Assembly (NCBI RefSeq): GCF_000717175.1
Contig: NZ_JNYD01000003.1
Span: 434,001 to 498,000 of the forward strand
Source of the DNA: Pseudonocardia autotrophica
GTDB lineage: Bacteria; Actinomycetota; Actinomycetes; Mycobacteriales; Pseudonocardiaceae
Reading direction: 5' to 3'
Length of the DNA: 64,000 nucleotides
This document shows, piece by piece, positions 7,917-16,215 of this stretch (position 1 is the first letter of the stretch; every line of letters starts with the position of its first letter). A program made the translations under genes and the position numbers. The notes beneath the pieces were generated by a model. The model saw nothing but the letters and a program-made list of their open reading frames with translations, was not told the origin of the DNA and made no database searches.

Positions 7917-8999
7917 ATGCCTCAATCGGACGCCGCGTCGCCCGCCGGAGACTCGGTGTCCGAGCCGGTCGACGCGATGGTCGCGATGCGGGGCGTCAGG
8001 AAGACCTACGGCTCCGCCGAGATCCTGCGTTCGATCGATCTGAGGGTCGGGCGCGGCGAGATCGCGGCCGTGATCGGTCCCAGCGGTGCCGGCAAGAGCA
8101 CCCTGTCGAGGTTGCTCGGTCTCCTCGAGCGGCCGACCAGCGGTTCGATCACGATCGACGGGCACGACGTGACCGCACTCTCGGAGAGTGGCCTGCGTGC
8201 CGCGCGGCGTGAGATCGGGACCATCTTCCAGGCCTCCAGCCTGCTGCACCGCCGGACCGCGCGCGAGAATGTGGCCTTGCCGCTCGAGTACGCGCGCGTG
8301 AACCGGCACGATCGCCGCCGCCGGGTCGACGAGCTCCTCGAGCGGGTGGGGCTGTCGCACCGGGCGGACGCCTATCCCGCGCAGCTCTCCGGCGGCGAGC
8401 GCCAGCGGGTCGGCATCGCGCGGGCGCTGGCGCTCGGGCCCAGCTTGCTCCTCTCCGACGAGTCGACCTCGGGCCTGGACCCGGCCACCACCCGCACAGT
8501 GCTCGCCCTGTTGCGGGAGCTCCGTGACGACCTGGGGCTCACCATCGTACTGATCACTCACGAGATGGAGGTCGTGCGCGCCACCGCCGACACCGCCACG
8601 CTCCTGCGCGGCGGGGCGGTGGTCGAGTCGGGCCCGGTCGGTGAGCTCATCGCCCGCCCACGGTCGCGTCTCGGCGTGGAGCTGCTCCCTGACCGGCACC
8701 ACATCGAGTCGGACCCGGACGAGGTCGTGTGGCGGGTGACCTACACGGGTGCACAGCCGAGCCTGGACTGGCTCGGACGGCTCTCGGCGGAGAACGGCCT
8801 CGACGTGCGGCTCCTCGGTGGCACGGTGGAGAGTATCGCCGGGAGACCTGCCGGTCGGGTCACCATCGCGACCCGGGACGACGACGAGCTGCCACGGTTT
8901 CTCGCGCAGCTCGGACTCCACGCCGAACGGGTCGAGGAGTCGGCGGTGGCTCCGCCCGGAGAGTGGTCGGGCGCGCAGCGCACCGGAGTGGTGGCATGA
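7917..8999 (+). CDS. metN: Methionine-type ABC transporter ATP-binding protein
   Basis: A 360-residue ATPase. ATG 7917 is preferred; GTG 7893 in frame is possible. Walker A is GPSGAGKST (about residue 54), the signature is LSGGERQRV (about 157), Walker B is LLLSDESTSGLDP, and the H-loop is ITHEM. A C-terminal NIL domain (about residues 260-345) marks the MetN family, where it senses intracellular methionine and inhibits transport. It energises uptake by the MetI/MetQ proteins encoded next. The stop codon overlaps the metI start (ATGA). Because two sulfone/sulfide-type monooxygenases follow in the same operon, the substrate may be another organosulfur compound rather than methionine. Confidence 0.9.
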   Translation: MPQSDAASPAGDSVSEPVDAMVAMRGVRKTYGSAEILRSIDLRVGRGEIAAVIGPSGAGKSTLSRLLGLLERPTSGSITIDGHDVTALSESGLRAARREIGTIFQASSLLHRRTARENVALPLEYARVNRHDRRRRVDELLERVGLSHRADAYPAQLSGGERQRVGIARALALGPSLLLSDESTSGLDPATTRTVLALLRELRDDLGLTIVLITHEMEVVRATADTATLLRGGAVVESGPVGELIARPRSRLGVELLPDRHHIESDPDEVVWRVTYTGAQPSLDWLGRLSAENGLDVRLLGGTVESIAGRPAGRVTIATRDDDELPRFLAQLGLHAERVEESAVAPPGEWSGAQRTGVVA

Positions 9000-9676
9000 G
9001 CGGGGTCCTGGCGGCGAACACCCCGGTCGACGAGCTGTGGGAGATCGTCCGACCCGCACTCGAGGAGACACTGCAGCTGGTCACCTGGACCGGGCTGATC
9101 ACGATCGGGGTCGGCCTACCGCTGGCCGTGGTGCTGCACAACACCTCCCCGTCGGGCCTGCGGCCGACACCGGTGGTCCATCTCCCGCTCAACGGCATCG
9201 TGAACTTCGCCCGGTCGCTCCCCTTCCTCATCCTGATGGTCCTGTTGATCCCGTTCACTCGACTCCTCGTCGGGACGACGATCGGGGTGGCCGGGTCGAT
9301 CGTGCCCATGTCGGTCGCCGCGATCCCCTTCGCCGCCCGGTTACTGGAGACGAACCTGCGAGAGGTCCCGCCGGACGTCCTACGGGTCGGGCGGGCGAGT
9401 GGCGGATCGGTCTTCGGTGTGGTCTCCCGCGTGCAGCTGCCCGAGGCCGTGCCCGCGATGATCGGCAACCTCACCCTGCTGGTCATCACGATCATCGAGA
9501 TCTCGGCGGTGGCGGGGACGCTCGGCGGCGGGGGGATCGGGGACCTCGCGGTCACCTACGGCTACACCCGCTTCGACACGACGGTCCTGGTGGCCTGTGC
9601 CGTGATCCTCGTGATCTCGGTGCAGCTCGTCCAGCTGGTCGGGGACCTCCTGGCCCGACGGCTCGACCATCGTTGA
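8996..9676 (+). CDS. metI: Methionine-type ABC transporter permease
   Basis: A 226-residue membrane protein with about five to six transmembrane segments. It starts at ATG 8996, overlapping the metN stop by four bases. The cytoplasmic EAA loop, which contacts the ATPase, is visible around RVQLPEAVPAMIGNLTLL (residues 140-160). FARSLPFLILMVLLIP and GTLGGGGIGDLAVTYGY are well conserved in MetI proteins. It forms the membrane channel of the importer with MetN and the lipoprotein MetQ. Strong translational coupling to metN supports a single complex. Confidence 0.92.
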   Translation: MSGVLAANTPVDELWEIVRPALEETLQLVTWTGLITIGVGLPLAVVLHNTSPSGLRPTPVVHLPLNGIVNFARSLPFLILMVLLIPFTRLLVGTTIGVAGSIVPMSVAAIPFAARLLETNLREVPPDVLRVGRASGGSVFGVVSRVQLPEAVPAMIGNLTLLVITIIEISAVAGTLGGGGIGDLAVTYGYTRFDTTVLVACAVILVISVQLVQLVGDLLARRLDHR

Positions 9677-9741
9677 GCGGCGCCCGTCCGAGGCTCCGCA
9701 TCATCCCCGCACGTTGGTGAACTCGAGAGGAAACCCCGACC

Positions 9742-10608
9742 GTGACGTCCCTGACCCCCGGCCGCCGAGCCCTGGCGCTCCTGGCCGCACTCGGCGCCCT
9801 CATGCTGGCGGGCTGCGGCAGCGCCGATCCCGCCTCCACCACCGGCCCTGCCGACCACGGTGCCCCGCTGCGGTTGTCCGTACTGATCTCCGGCGATGGC
9901 GGCGCGAGCTCGAAGTTGGCCAGGTATCTCGCCGCCGAGGTGGCACCCGACTACGACGCCGAGCTGACGTTCGAGACCATCACCAGCGCTGAGCAGCTCT
10001 CGCAGACGGTGGCCGACGGGGAGATCGACGCGAACTTCATCTCGACCGGCTACTGGGTGGCCCAGCAGGTCGCCGACGGCGGATACAAGGTCCGGCCGGT
10101 CCTGGCGACGCACTTCAACAGGTTCTCGATCGTCTCGACGAAGTACCCGTCGCTTCGTGAGGTCCCGGACGGTGCGTCGGTGGTCCTCCCCAACGACCCG
10201 TCCAACCTGGCCCAGGGTCTGTTGCTGCTCGCCCAGGAGGGACTGATCCAGCTCGAGCCGAGCGACCGGCCCGAGCTCTACACACAGCGCCAGATCACGG
10301 CGAACCCCAAGAACCTGAGGATCGAGGAGGCGGGCCTGGCCCAGATCCCGCGGTCGCTGCCGGATGTCGACCTCGGCGTCACCTACGACTCGGTCTTTCT
10401 CGACGGTGGGGTTGCTCCGGAGGACTTCCTCGCCACCTTCAGGGCCCCGAGCACGAACTGGGCGATCCACCTCGTCGTCGGGGAGAACATCGCACCCGAG
10501 AGGCTGGCGACCCTCGAGCAGATCTTCGAGGACCCGCGGGCCACCCGGTTCGTATCGGACCAGTTGAAGGACGTCGCGCTCCCGCTGACGGCCGGTGTCG
10601 GATCGTGA
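9742..10608 (+). CDS. metQ: MetQ/NlpA-family substrate-binding lipoprotein
   Basis: A 288-residue lipoprotein starting at GTG 9742. The signal peptide ends in the lipobox LMLAGC with the lipidated Cys at residue 25. The mature part matches NlpA/MetQ: an early strand LRLSVLIS, then DGEIDANFISTGYWVAQQ, and the paired phrase VVLPNDPSNLAQGLLLLAQ. It should bind the substrate outside the membrane and deliver it to MetI. Compared with classical MetQ the aromatic/Asn pocket seems partly altered, but I cannot assign the ligand from sequence. The last base pairs overlap the start of the DszA-like gene, so the monooxygenases are translated with the importer. Confidence 0.88.
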   Translation: MTSLTPGRRALALLAALGALMLAGCGSADPASTTGPADHGAPLRLSVLISGDGGASSKLARYLAAEVAPDYDAELTFETITSAEQLSQTVADGEIDANFISTGYWVAQQVADGGYKVRPVLATHFNRFSIVSTKYPSLREVPDGASVVLPNDPSNLAQGLLLLAQEGLIQLEPSDRPELYTQRQITANPKNLRIEEAGLAQIPRSLPDVDLGVTYDSVFLDGGVAPEDFLATFRAPSTNWAIHLVVGENIAPERLATLEQIFEDPRATRFVSDQLKDVALPLTAGVGS

Positions 10609-12041
10609 CGTCCGCGCCACGGGCGGAGCGACCGCTCGCCTTCTTCGCCTTCGTGATGAACACGGCGTCTCACATGGTCCACGGCACCTGGCGCCGCGCA
10701 GACGGCGGCCAGCGCGACTTCGAGGAGATCGGGCTGTGGATCTCCCTGGCACAGCGGTTGGAGAGGGGCGGCTTCGACGCCCTCTTCTTCGCGGACGTGT
10801 CCGGGCTGTACGGCGACTTTCGAGGGAGCTGGTCCCACCACGTCCGGACAGGCATGCAGTTCCCCACCCACGACCCCCTCGTCACGCTGTCCGCACTGGC
10901 GGTCAGTACCGAGACCCTCGGGCTGGCCCTCACGGCGGGCCCGATCCAGGAGCAGCCCTTCGGCTTCGCCCGTCGGATGTCCACCCTGGACCACATCAGC
11001 AGGGGCCGGGTCGCCTGGAACATCGTCACAGGTGGCAGGACCAACGACGCCCGCAACTACGGGCTGGACGAGCCGCTCCCGCACGATGAGCGCTACGACT
11101 GGGCGGACGAGTACCTCGACGTGCTCTACAAGCTCTGGGAAGGCTCGTGGGAGGACGACGCGCTGGTGAAGGACCGGCTGAGCGGTGTGTACGCCGACCC
11201 CGAGAAGGTGCACAAGATCCACCATCGCAGCAACCGGTACCGCGTCGAAGGCCCCCACCTCGTGAGCCCGTCGCCGCAGCGGACCCCGGTGCTGTTCCAG
11301 GCCGGGGGTTCCCCGCGCGGGCGGGAGTTCGCCGCGCGCCACGCGGAAGCGCAGTTCATCGCCGCACCTCGGCCGGAGAGCGCGCGGGCGCTCGTGACCG
11401 AGACGCGCGCACTCGTCGAAGCGGGCGGGAGGGCGGGTTCGGACCTGCTGTTCTTCCAGGGGCTGTCGTTCGTGGTCGGGAGTACCGAGGACGAGGCTCG
11501 CCGCAAGCGGGACGAGCTCGAGGCCGAGATCGACCTGGAGACGACGATCGCCCACGTCGGCAGCGCCCTGGGCATCGACCTGGTGGGGTACGGGCTGGAC
11601 GCCCGCCTGGTCGATGTCCTGCCCGACCGAGTGAACGGCACGCGAAGCGCCCTCACCTGGGTCCGGGAGGCGATCGGGGCGGCGGACCCGACCGTCGCCG
11701 ACCTCGCCCGCCTCGTCACCGGGCAGTCCCGTGTCGTGGGGACACCCGAACAGATCGCCGACCGGCTTGCCGAGTGGCGGGCCGCGGGGATCGACGGGAT
11801 CAACGTCATCAACGAGACCCTGCCCGGCTCCTACACCGACTTCATCGAGCACGTCATGCCGGTGCTCCGCGAGCGCGGGCTCGCCCGCTCCGAGCCGGCG
11901 GCCGGCACGCTGCGTCACCGGCTCTTCGGGCACGACCGGCTCGACGACCGCCATCCGGCCGCCCGCCACCGCGTGTCGGGGACACCGCGCCCCGGACCGG
12001 ATTCACCCGCCCCCGTAGCGAACGGAGCCCCTTCCCGATGA
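10605..12041 (+). CDS. LLM-class flavin monooxygenase, NtaA/SnaA/DszA(SoxA) family
   Basis: A 478-residue protein starting at GTG 10605 inside the end of metQ (GTGA overlap). It belongs to the FMNH2-dependent NtaA/SnaA/DszA group of bacterial-luciferase-like monooxygenases: HDPLVTLSALAVSTETLGLALT, RRMSTLDHISRGRVAWNIVT, NDARNYG, and RGREFAARHAEAQFIA are all typical. Relatives open the ring of dibenzothiophene sulfone or oxidise nitrilotriacetate and dimethylsulfone-type compounds. They need an external NAD(P)H:FMN reductase, and none is encoded nearby. Its coupling to a MetNIQ-type importer and a DszC-like enzyme suggests release of sulfur from an imported organosulfur compound. Confidence 0.9.
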   Translation: MTSAPRAERPLAFFAFVMNTASHMVHGTWRRADGGQRDFEEIGLWISLAQRLERGGFDALFFADVSGLYGDFRGSWSHHVRTGMQFPTHDPLVTLSALAVSTETLGLALTAGPIQEQPFGFARRMSTLDHISRGRVAWNIVTGGRTNDARNYGLDEPLPHDERYDWADEYLDVLYKLWEGSWEDDALVKDRLSGVYADPEKVHKIHHRSNRYRVEGPHLVSPSPQRTPVLFQAGGSPRGREFAARHAEAQFIAAPRPESARALVTETRALVEAGGRAGSDLLFFQGLSFVVGSTEDEARRKRDELEAEIDLETTIAHVGSALGIDLVGYGLDARLVDVLPDRVNGTRSALTWVREAIGAADPTVADLARLVTGQSRVVGTPEQIADRLAEWRAAGIDGINVINETLPGSYTDFIEHVMPVLRERGLARSEPAAGTLRHRLFGHDRLDDRHPAARHRVSGTPRPGPDSPAPVANGAPSR

Positions 12042-13264
12042 CGACGACGACATCCGGTCGAGGACGGCCCGCGGCCGCCTCCCAGTTGGTCCGCTACGGC
12101 ACACCGGAGTACCGGACGCTCCTCGCGGACATCGCCGCGGGTGCGGAGGAACGTGAGCGCACCGAGGAGCGCCCGCACGCCGCCATCGACGCGATCCGGC
12201 GGGCCGGGCTCGGCGCCCTGCGCGTGTCCCCGTCCGGGAACGCGCCGTCGATCACGGTCACCGAGCTCTTCGCCGCCGTCATCGACCTCGCCGAGGCCGA
12301 CTCCAACGTCGCCCACATCCTCCGCACGCACTACTACTTCGTGGAGACCCGGCTGCACGGTGGCCGGGGCGGCGAGCCGGACCCCTGGCTAGACCGCCTC
12401 CGGGCGGGCGCGATCTTCGGCAACGCGACCATGGAGCTCGGCGGCCCCCTGACGCGCATGGCGACCCGTCTGGTTCCGACCGCGGACGGGTTGGAGCTTT
12501 CCGGCACGAAGTTCTACACGACCGGCAGCCTGTATGCGGACTGGGTCAACGTCGCCGCGACCGACCCCGAGGACCGGATGGTGATCGTCTCCGTCCCCAC
12601 CGACCGCCCTGGCGTCACGATCGAGGACGACTGGGACGGCATCGGCCAGCGCATGAGCGGCAGCGGCACGACCCGGCTCGACCGGGTGCAGGTGGCGCCG
12701 GAGGAGGTGCTCAAGCACATCGGCGGGGCGGACGCGGCCGCCGACTTCCCCCCGGGCTTCCTGCAGCTCTTTCTCACCGCCGCCATCGCGGGGGTACTCC
12801 GGACCGCACGGTCGCACGTCGTCGAGGTGCTCCGGGCGCGACCGCGGAGCCTGCCGCACGCCCCGACCCAGGTGCCGCGCGAGGACGTGATCCTCCAGCA
12901 GGCGCTCGGACAGGTCGACAGCATCACCCACGCCGCCGAGACGCTGGTCCTCGCCGCGGCCCGCACACTGGACGCCCTGTGGGTCGCGGTCGACGAGGGC
13001 TCGCCCGAGCAGGCCGACATCGCCGACCAGGTCCGGGCGGACACCGCCCGCGCCAAGGTCGTGGTCGACCGGCTGGCCCTGGAGGCCGCCACCGCGCTGT
13101 TCGACATCGGCAGCGCGTCCTCCACCCGCCGCGGCCTGAACCTCGACCGCCACTGGCGCAACATCCGGACCATGGCCTCGCACAACCCCGCCTCCTACAA
13201 GGCCCAGGCCCTCGGGAACCGCCTGGTGAACGGGGTCGCGCTCCCGGCCAACGCGTTGTTCTGA
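12038..13264 (+). CDS. Acyl-CoA dehydrogenase-fold flavin monooxygenase, DszC/SfnB family
   Basis: A 408-residue protein starting at ATG 12038, overlapping the previous stop (ATGA). It has the acyl-CoA dehydrogenase fold but the residues of the monooxygenase branch: GLGALRVSPSGNAPSITVTEL, LSGTKFYTTGSLYADWVNV, and the final NIRTMASHNPASYKAQALGNR, where a His in this region supports hydroperoxyflavin chemistry in DszC. The family S-oxygenates dibenzothiophene (DszC), handles dimethyl sulfone-linked steps (SfnB) or N-hydroxylates amines. It should act with the DszA-like enzyme on the same sulfur compound, using reduced FMN. A two-part hairpin closes the operon just downstream. Confidence 0.9.
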   Translation: MTTTTSGRGRPAAASQLVRYGTPEYRTLLADIAAGAEERERTEERPHAAIDAIRRAGLGALRVSPSGNAPSITVTELFAAVIDLAEADSNVAHILRTHYYFVETRLHGGRGGEPDPWLDRLRAGAIFGNATMELGGPLTRMATRLVPTADGLELSGTKFYTTGSLYADWVNVAATDPEDRMVIVSVPTDRPGVTIEDDWDGIGQRMSGSGTTRLDRVQVAPEEVLKHIGGADAAADFPPGFLQLFLTAAIAGVLRTARSHVVEVLRARPRSLPHAPTQVPREDVILQQALGQVDSITHAAETLVLAAARTLDALWVAVDEGSPEQADIADQVRADTARAKVVVDRLALEAATALFDIGSASSTRRGLNLDRHWRNIRTMASHNPASYKAQALGNRLVNGVALPANALF

Positions 13265-13278
13265 AGCCGATGGGTCAG

Positions 13279-13317
13279 GGTCCACCCGGCCCCGACGCCT
13301 GTCGGGTGAGGCGGACC
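13279..13317 (+). terminator. Hairpin terminator after sulfur operon
   Basis: Nested inverted repeats: outer GGTCC (13279-13283) with GGACC (13313-13317) and inner CCCGAC-GCCT-GTCGGG (13291-13306), directly after the DszC-like gene. Confidence 0.5.
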
Positions 13318-13515
13318 ACCTTCCCAATCGGGATCCTCTATGCGAGATTCTGATGATGCGCGGTGATCACCACTCACTCGGCAGGCGGCTCACCCGCCGC
13401 CGATCGGTGGATCTCGGACGCGCATGCAGCGCACTCTGTCACTGACCAGGCACGTTCCGTTCCTGTTGATCAGTTGGTCGGGTCCCGGATGGGCCCGCCG
13501 TGTCCGAGGTACACG

Positions 13516-13983
13516 ATGTCGCTGCTGCGTTGCACCCCCCGCCACCCGGTCACCACCGCCCGCCGTGACCGCGCGATCCGCGAAGCCCTCTCGTTCGAGG
13601 GATTCGTCCTGCTCGCCACCGGTCGACGCCGCAGGCGGGGCCGGATCGCGCCCCTCTCCGCGGCGGAGCGCGCCGCGTTGGACGAGCTGCCCGGCCCGCT
13701 CGACGTCCTGGTCCTGGTCGACAGTCGGCCGTGGCTGGTCGCGGACCCGGTGCCGCACAGGCTCGCCGAGCTGGCGCGCCTCGCGGACCACACCGGCCGG
13801 GTCCGACTCCACGTCGTCCCGAGCACCCACGACAACCGCGACCTCGAGCTCGCCTACGGCACGGGCGGCAGCGAGCCGGTCTACGTGGTCCTGGACGCGT
13901 ACGGCGCCGCGCTGGGGGTGCTAGGACCCGGTCACTCACCGGTGCTCGACGGTCTGTCCCGCCTCGTGCACCGTGGCTGCTGA
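13516..13983 (+). CDS. Hypothetical protein, possibly a degenerate thioredoxin-like fold
   Basis: A 155-residue protein starting at ATG 13516 with GAGG upstream. I do not recognise it firmly. The middle (DVLVLVDSRPWLVADPVPHRL) followed by RLHVVPSTHDNRDLELAYG and VYVVLDAYGAALGVLGPG resembles the order of elements in Thioredoxin_9-type proteins, where WCGDxxxxLP is followed by an Arg-Asp strand and a glycine-rich end. Here the cysteine motif is absent (WLVADP), so it would not be a redox enzyme. It stands alone between the sulfur operon and the Rrf2 regulator, on the same strand as both. A link to sulfur metabolism is only positional. Confidence 0.5.
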   Translation: MSLLRCTPRHPVTTARRDRAIREALSFEGFVLLATGRRRRRGRIAPLSAAERAALDELPGPLDVLVLVDSRPWLVADPVPHRLAELARLADHTGRVRLHVVPSTHDNRDLELAYGTGGSEPVYVVLDAYGAALGVLGPGHSPVLDGLSRLVHRGC

Positions 13984-14036
13984 GCTCTCCCACCTGAGCT
14001 GCCAGTACTCCGGCCGGACCTGGCAGGATCGACCCG

Positions 14037-14492
14037 GTGCGGATCTCGACCAAGGCCGACTACGCGATCAGGGCGGTCCTCGTCCTCGCCGCCGCGGACG
14101 GCGACCCCATGAGCTGTGCCGAGCTGGCGCGACGTCAGGACATGCCCGAGAAGTACCTCGAGGGCATTCTCAGTCAGGTCCGCCGCAGCGGCCTCATCCG
14201 GAGCCAGCGCGGGGCCGAGGGCGGCTACTGGCTCAGCCGCCCCGGCCGCACCATCTCGCTCGCCGACGTGATCCGTGCCGTCGACGGTCCGCTCGCCACC
14301 GTGCACGGCCTGCCCGCCCAGGAGGTGGGGTATCAGGGGGAGGCCGCCCACCTCCCGCACGTCTGGGTCGCGCTGCGCTCGAGCATCCGACGGGTGCTGG
14401 AGACCGTCACCCTCGCCGACGTCGTCTCCGGCTCGCTGCCGAAGGAGATCGTCGAGCTCGCTTCCCTGCCGGGGGCCTGGGCCAGCCGGTGA
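14037..14492 (+). CDS. Rrf2-family transcriptional regulator, cysteine-poor
   Basis: A 151-residue protein starting at GTG 14037. Residues 1-60 form the Rrf2 winged helix (RISTKADYAIRAVLVL, ARRQDMPEKYLEGILSQ, then the wing SQRGAEGGYWLSRP), followed by the dimerisation helix. The three cysteines that hold the Fe-S cluster in IscR/NsrR are absent; there is one Cys, near the HTH. It is therefore more like CymR, a regulator of cysteine and sulfur genes, which fits the sulfur operon just upstream. There is no Shine-Dalgarno sequence, and CAGGAT lies 8 bases before the GTG, so the mRNA could be leaderless. A truncated homologue lies at 57.0-57.4 kb. Confidence 0.85.
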   Translation: MRISTKADYAIRAVLVLAAADGDPMSCAELARRQDMPEKYLEGILSQVRRSGLIRSQRGAEGGYWLSRPGRTISLADVIRAVDGPLATVHGLPAQEVGYQGEAAHLPHVWVALRSSIRRVLETVTLADVVSGSLPKEIVELASLPGAWASR

Positions 14493-14619
14493 CGCCGGCG
14501 GCGCGGGTGTTCTGCGGATCGGTGCGGCCCGTGGAGCACGGTTCGGGCACGCCGGGACCGAAAGGGGTCACTCGCCCGTCGAGGGCGATCCCGTGATGAG
14601 GACGGCGACGGAGGCGCGA

Positions 14620-16215
14620 CTACGCGGGAGGTGCGGGGAGCCGGACGGACACCGTCGTGCCCACACCGACCGTGCTCGACACGTCGAGCGTGCCGTGCAT
14701 GGCCTCGGCGAGGCCGCGAGCCAGCGGCAGACCGAGCCCGACGCCCTCTTCGGAGTCTGCGCCCAGCCTGTCGAACGGGGTGAAGAGTCTCCCGAGGTGC
14801 TCGTCCGCGATCCCGGGGCCGGTATCCGTGACGGTGATCAGCACTCCGTCCGTGACGCGCTGCCAAGCGACCTCGACCTCACCCCCGGACTCGTTGTAGC
14901 GGATGCCGTTGACGGTGAGGTTGAGCAGCACCTGCCGCACCCGTCGGGGGTCGGCGCGCACCGTCACGGGGCCACCGACGCGTCGGACCACCACGCGATG
15001 ACCGGCCGCCAAGGACTCCGCCATGGCGAACACCTCGTCCACCAACGGGTCGAGGTCGACGTCGTGCAGGTGCAGCGGCAGCGCCCCGGCCTCGATCCGG
15101 GCCACGTCCAGGACGTCGTCGACGATCGAGAGGATGTGGGCGCCCGCCGAGGAGATGTGCCCGAGGGCGACGTCCCTCCGCGTCGGGGACAGGTCGAGTG
15201 TGCCGAGCACCTCGATGAACCCCTCGACGGCCTGCAACGGAGTGCGCAGCTCGTGCCCGAGCGCGGTCAGGAAGTCGGTCTTGGCCCGGTTGGCCGCCTC
15301 GGCGGCTCGCTGGGCGACCTCGGCCTCCCGCCGCCTCCGGCGCTCGCTCTCCGCGGCTCGTCGACCGGTGATGTCCAGGACGTTGACCGACAGGTGCAGG
15401 GGCCGCCCACCCGGCCCGCGGACGGGCGAAACGACGATGGCCACCTCCAGCGGGCGCCCGTCCGGCGTCCGTGCGGTCGCCTCGTACTGGTCGCCTGGAG
15501 TGCGCCGGTGGAACAGGTCCTCCAGCCGGACGCCGAGCAGCTCGTACTCCGTCTGGCCGAGCAGGTCCAGGAGGGCCCGGTTCATCCTGGTCAACGCGCC
15601 GTCCAGCGTCGCCAGTGCCATACCCGTCGCGTTGTCCTCGAAGGCTCGGCGGAAGCGTTCCTCGCTCTCGGTGAGCGCTCCGAACAGCCTGTCGTGGTCG
15701 ATCGCGACGGACGCGAGATGGGTCACCCGCTCGACGAGGCGTTCCTCCCGCGGATCGGGCCGGTGCGGCTCGTCGTGGTAGACGGCGAAGGTCCCCGTGA
15801 CCCCCGAACGGCCGCGGATCGGGGTCGACCAGCATGCCCGCAGACCGTGCGTCGCGGCCAGCGGACGGAAGGACGCCCATCGGGTGTCGGTGGTGATGTC
15901 CTCTGCCACCACGACGCGGCCGAGGTAGGCCGCCGTGCCGCAGGATCCGGCCGAGCTCCCGATCGACATGCCGTCTATCGCCGCGGAGTAGTCCGCGGGC
16001 AGCGAGGGGGCGGCGCCGTGGCGCAGGGTGGCCGAGTCCGGGTCCAGGAGCAGGACGGAGCAGCGGCAACCGGGCAGCAGCTCCTCGAGGGTGGCGGTGA
16101 TGCCGGTCAGCACCTCGCCCAGGTCGGTGCCGATCGCGATCTGCTCCAGGATCCGCGTCTGCTTCCGCAGTAGTGCCACGGAGTCCTCGTGGTCGAGCCC
16201 GGTGTCGACGGTCAC
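14620..16215 (-). CDS. Sensor histidine kinase with GAF and PAS domains
   Basis: A 531-residue kinase starting at GTG 16215, which overlaps the response-regulator stop (GTGA). No transmembrane segment is seen, so it is cytoplasmic. Order: an N-terminal helix, a GAF domain (about 35-170, ending SVAIDHDRL), a PAS domain (about 180-300, FRRAFEDNATGMALATLDG), HisKA with the phospho-acceptor in ALGHELRTPLQAVEGF (His about 322), then the ATPase with N box NLTVNGIRYN, G1 DTGPGIADEHLG and G2 GVGLGLPLARGLAEAMHG. The Cys residues in the GAF domain (CRCSVLLL, SCGTAAYLG) might bind a ligand. It should phosphorylate the partner regulator. Its signal is unknown. Confidence 0.92.
   Translation of the reverse strand: MTVDTGLDHEDSVALLRKQTRILEQIAIGTDLGEVLTGITATLEELLPGCRCSVLLLDPDSATLRHGAAPSLPADYSAAIDGMSIGSSAGSCGTAAYLGRVVVAEDITTDTRWASFRPLAATHGLRACWSTPIRGRSGVTGTFAVYHDEPHRPDPREERLVERVTHLASVAIDHDRLFGALTESEERFRRAFEDNATGMALATLDGALTRMNRALLDLLGQTEYELLGVRLEDLFHRRTPGDQYEATARTPDGRPLEVAIVVSPVRGPGGRPLHLSVNVLDITGRRAAESERRRRREAEVAQRAAEAANRAKTDFLTALGHELRTPLQAVEGFIEVLGTLDLSPTRRDVALGHISSAGAHILSIVDDVLDVARIEAGALPLHLHDVDLDPLVDEVFAMAESLAAGHRVVVRRVGGPVTVRADPRRVRQVLLNLTVNGIRYNESGGEVEVAWQRVTDGVLITVTDTGPGIADEHLGRLFTPFDRLGADSEEGVGLGLPLARGLAEAMHGTLDVSSTVGVGTTVSVRLPAPPA

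Noticed and set aside
7858..7920. SAM or other S-box-type riboswitch before metN
   Set aside because: The leader is too short and lacks the conserved multi-helix core; the inverted repeat fits a protein operator better.
14002..14013. CCAG-TACT-CCGG before the Rrf2 gene as another copy of the shared element
   Set aside because: Right half-site fails (CCGG instead of CTSW) and a better leaderless -10 candidate lies closer to the GTG.
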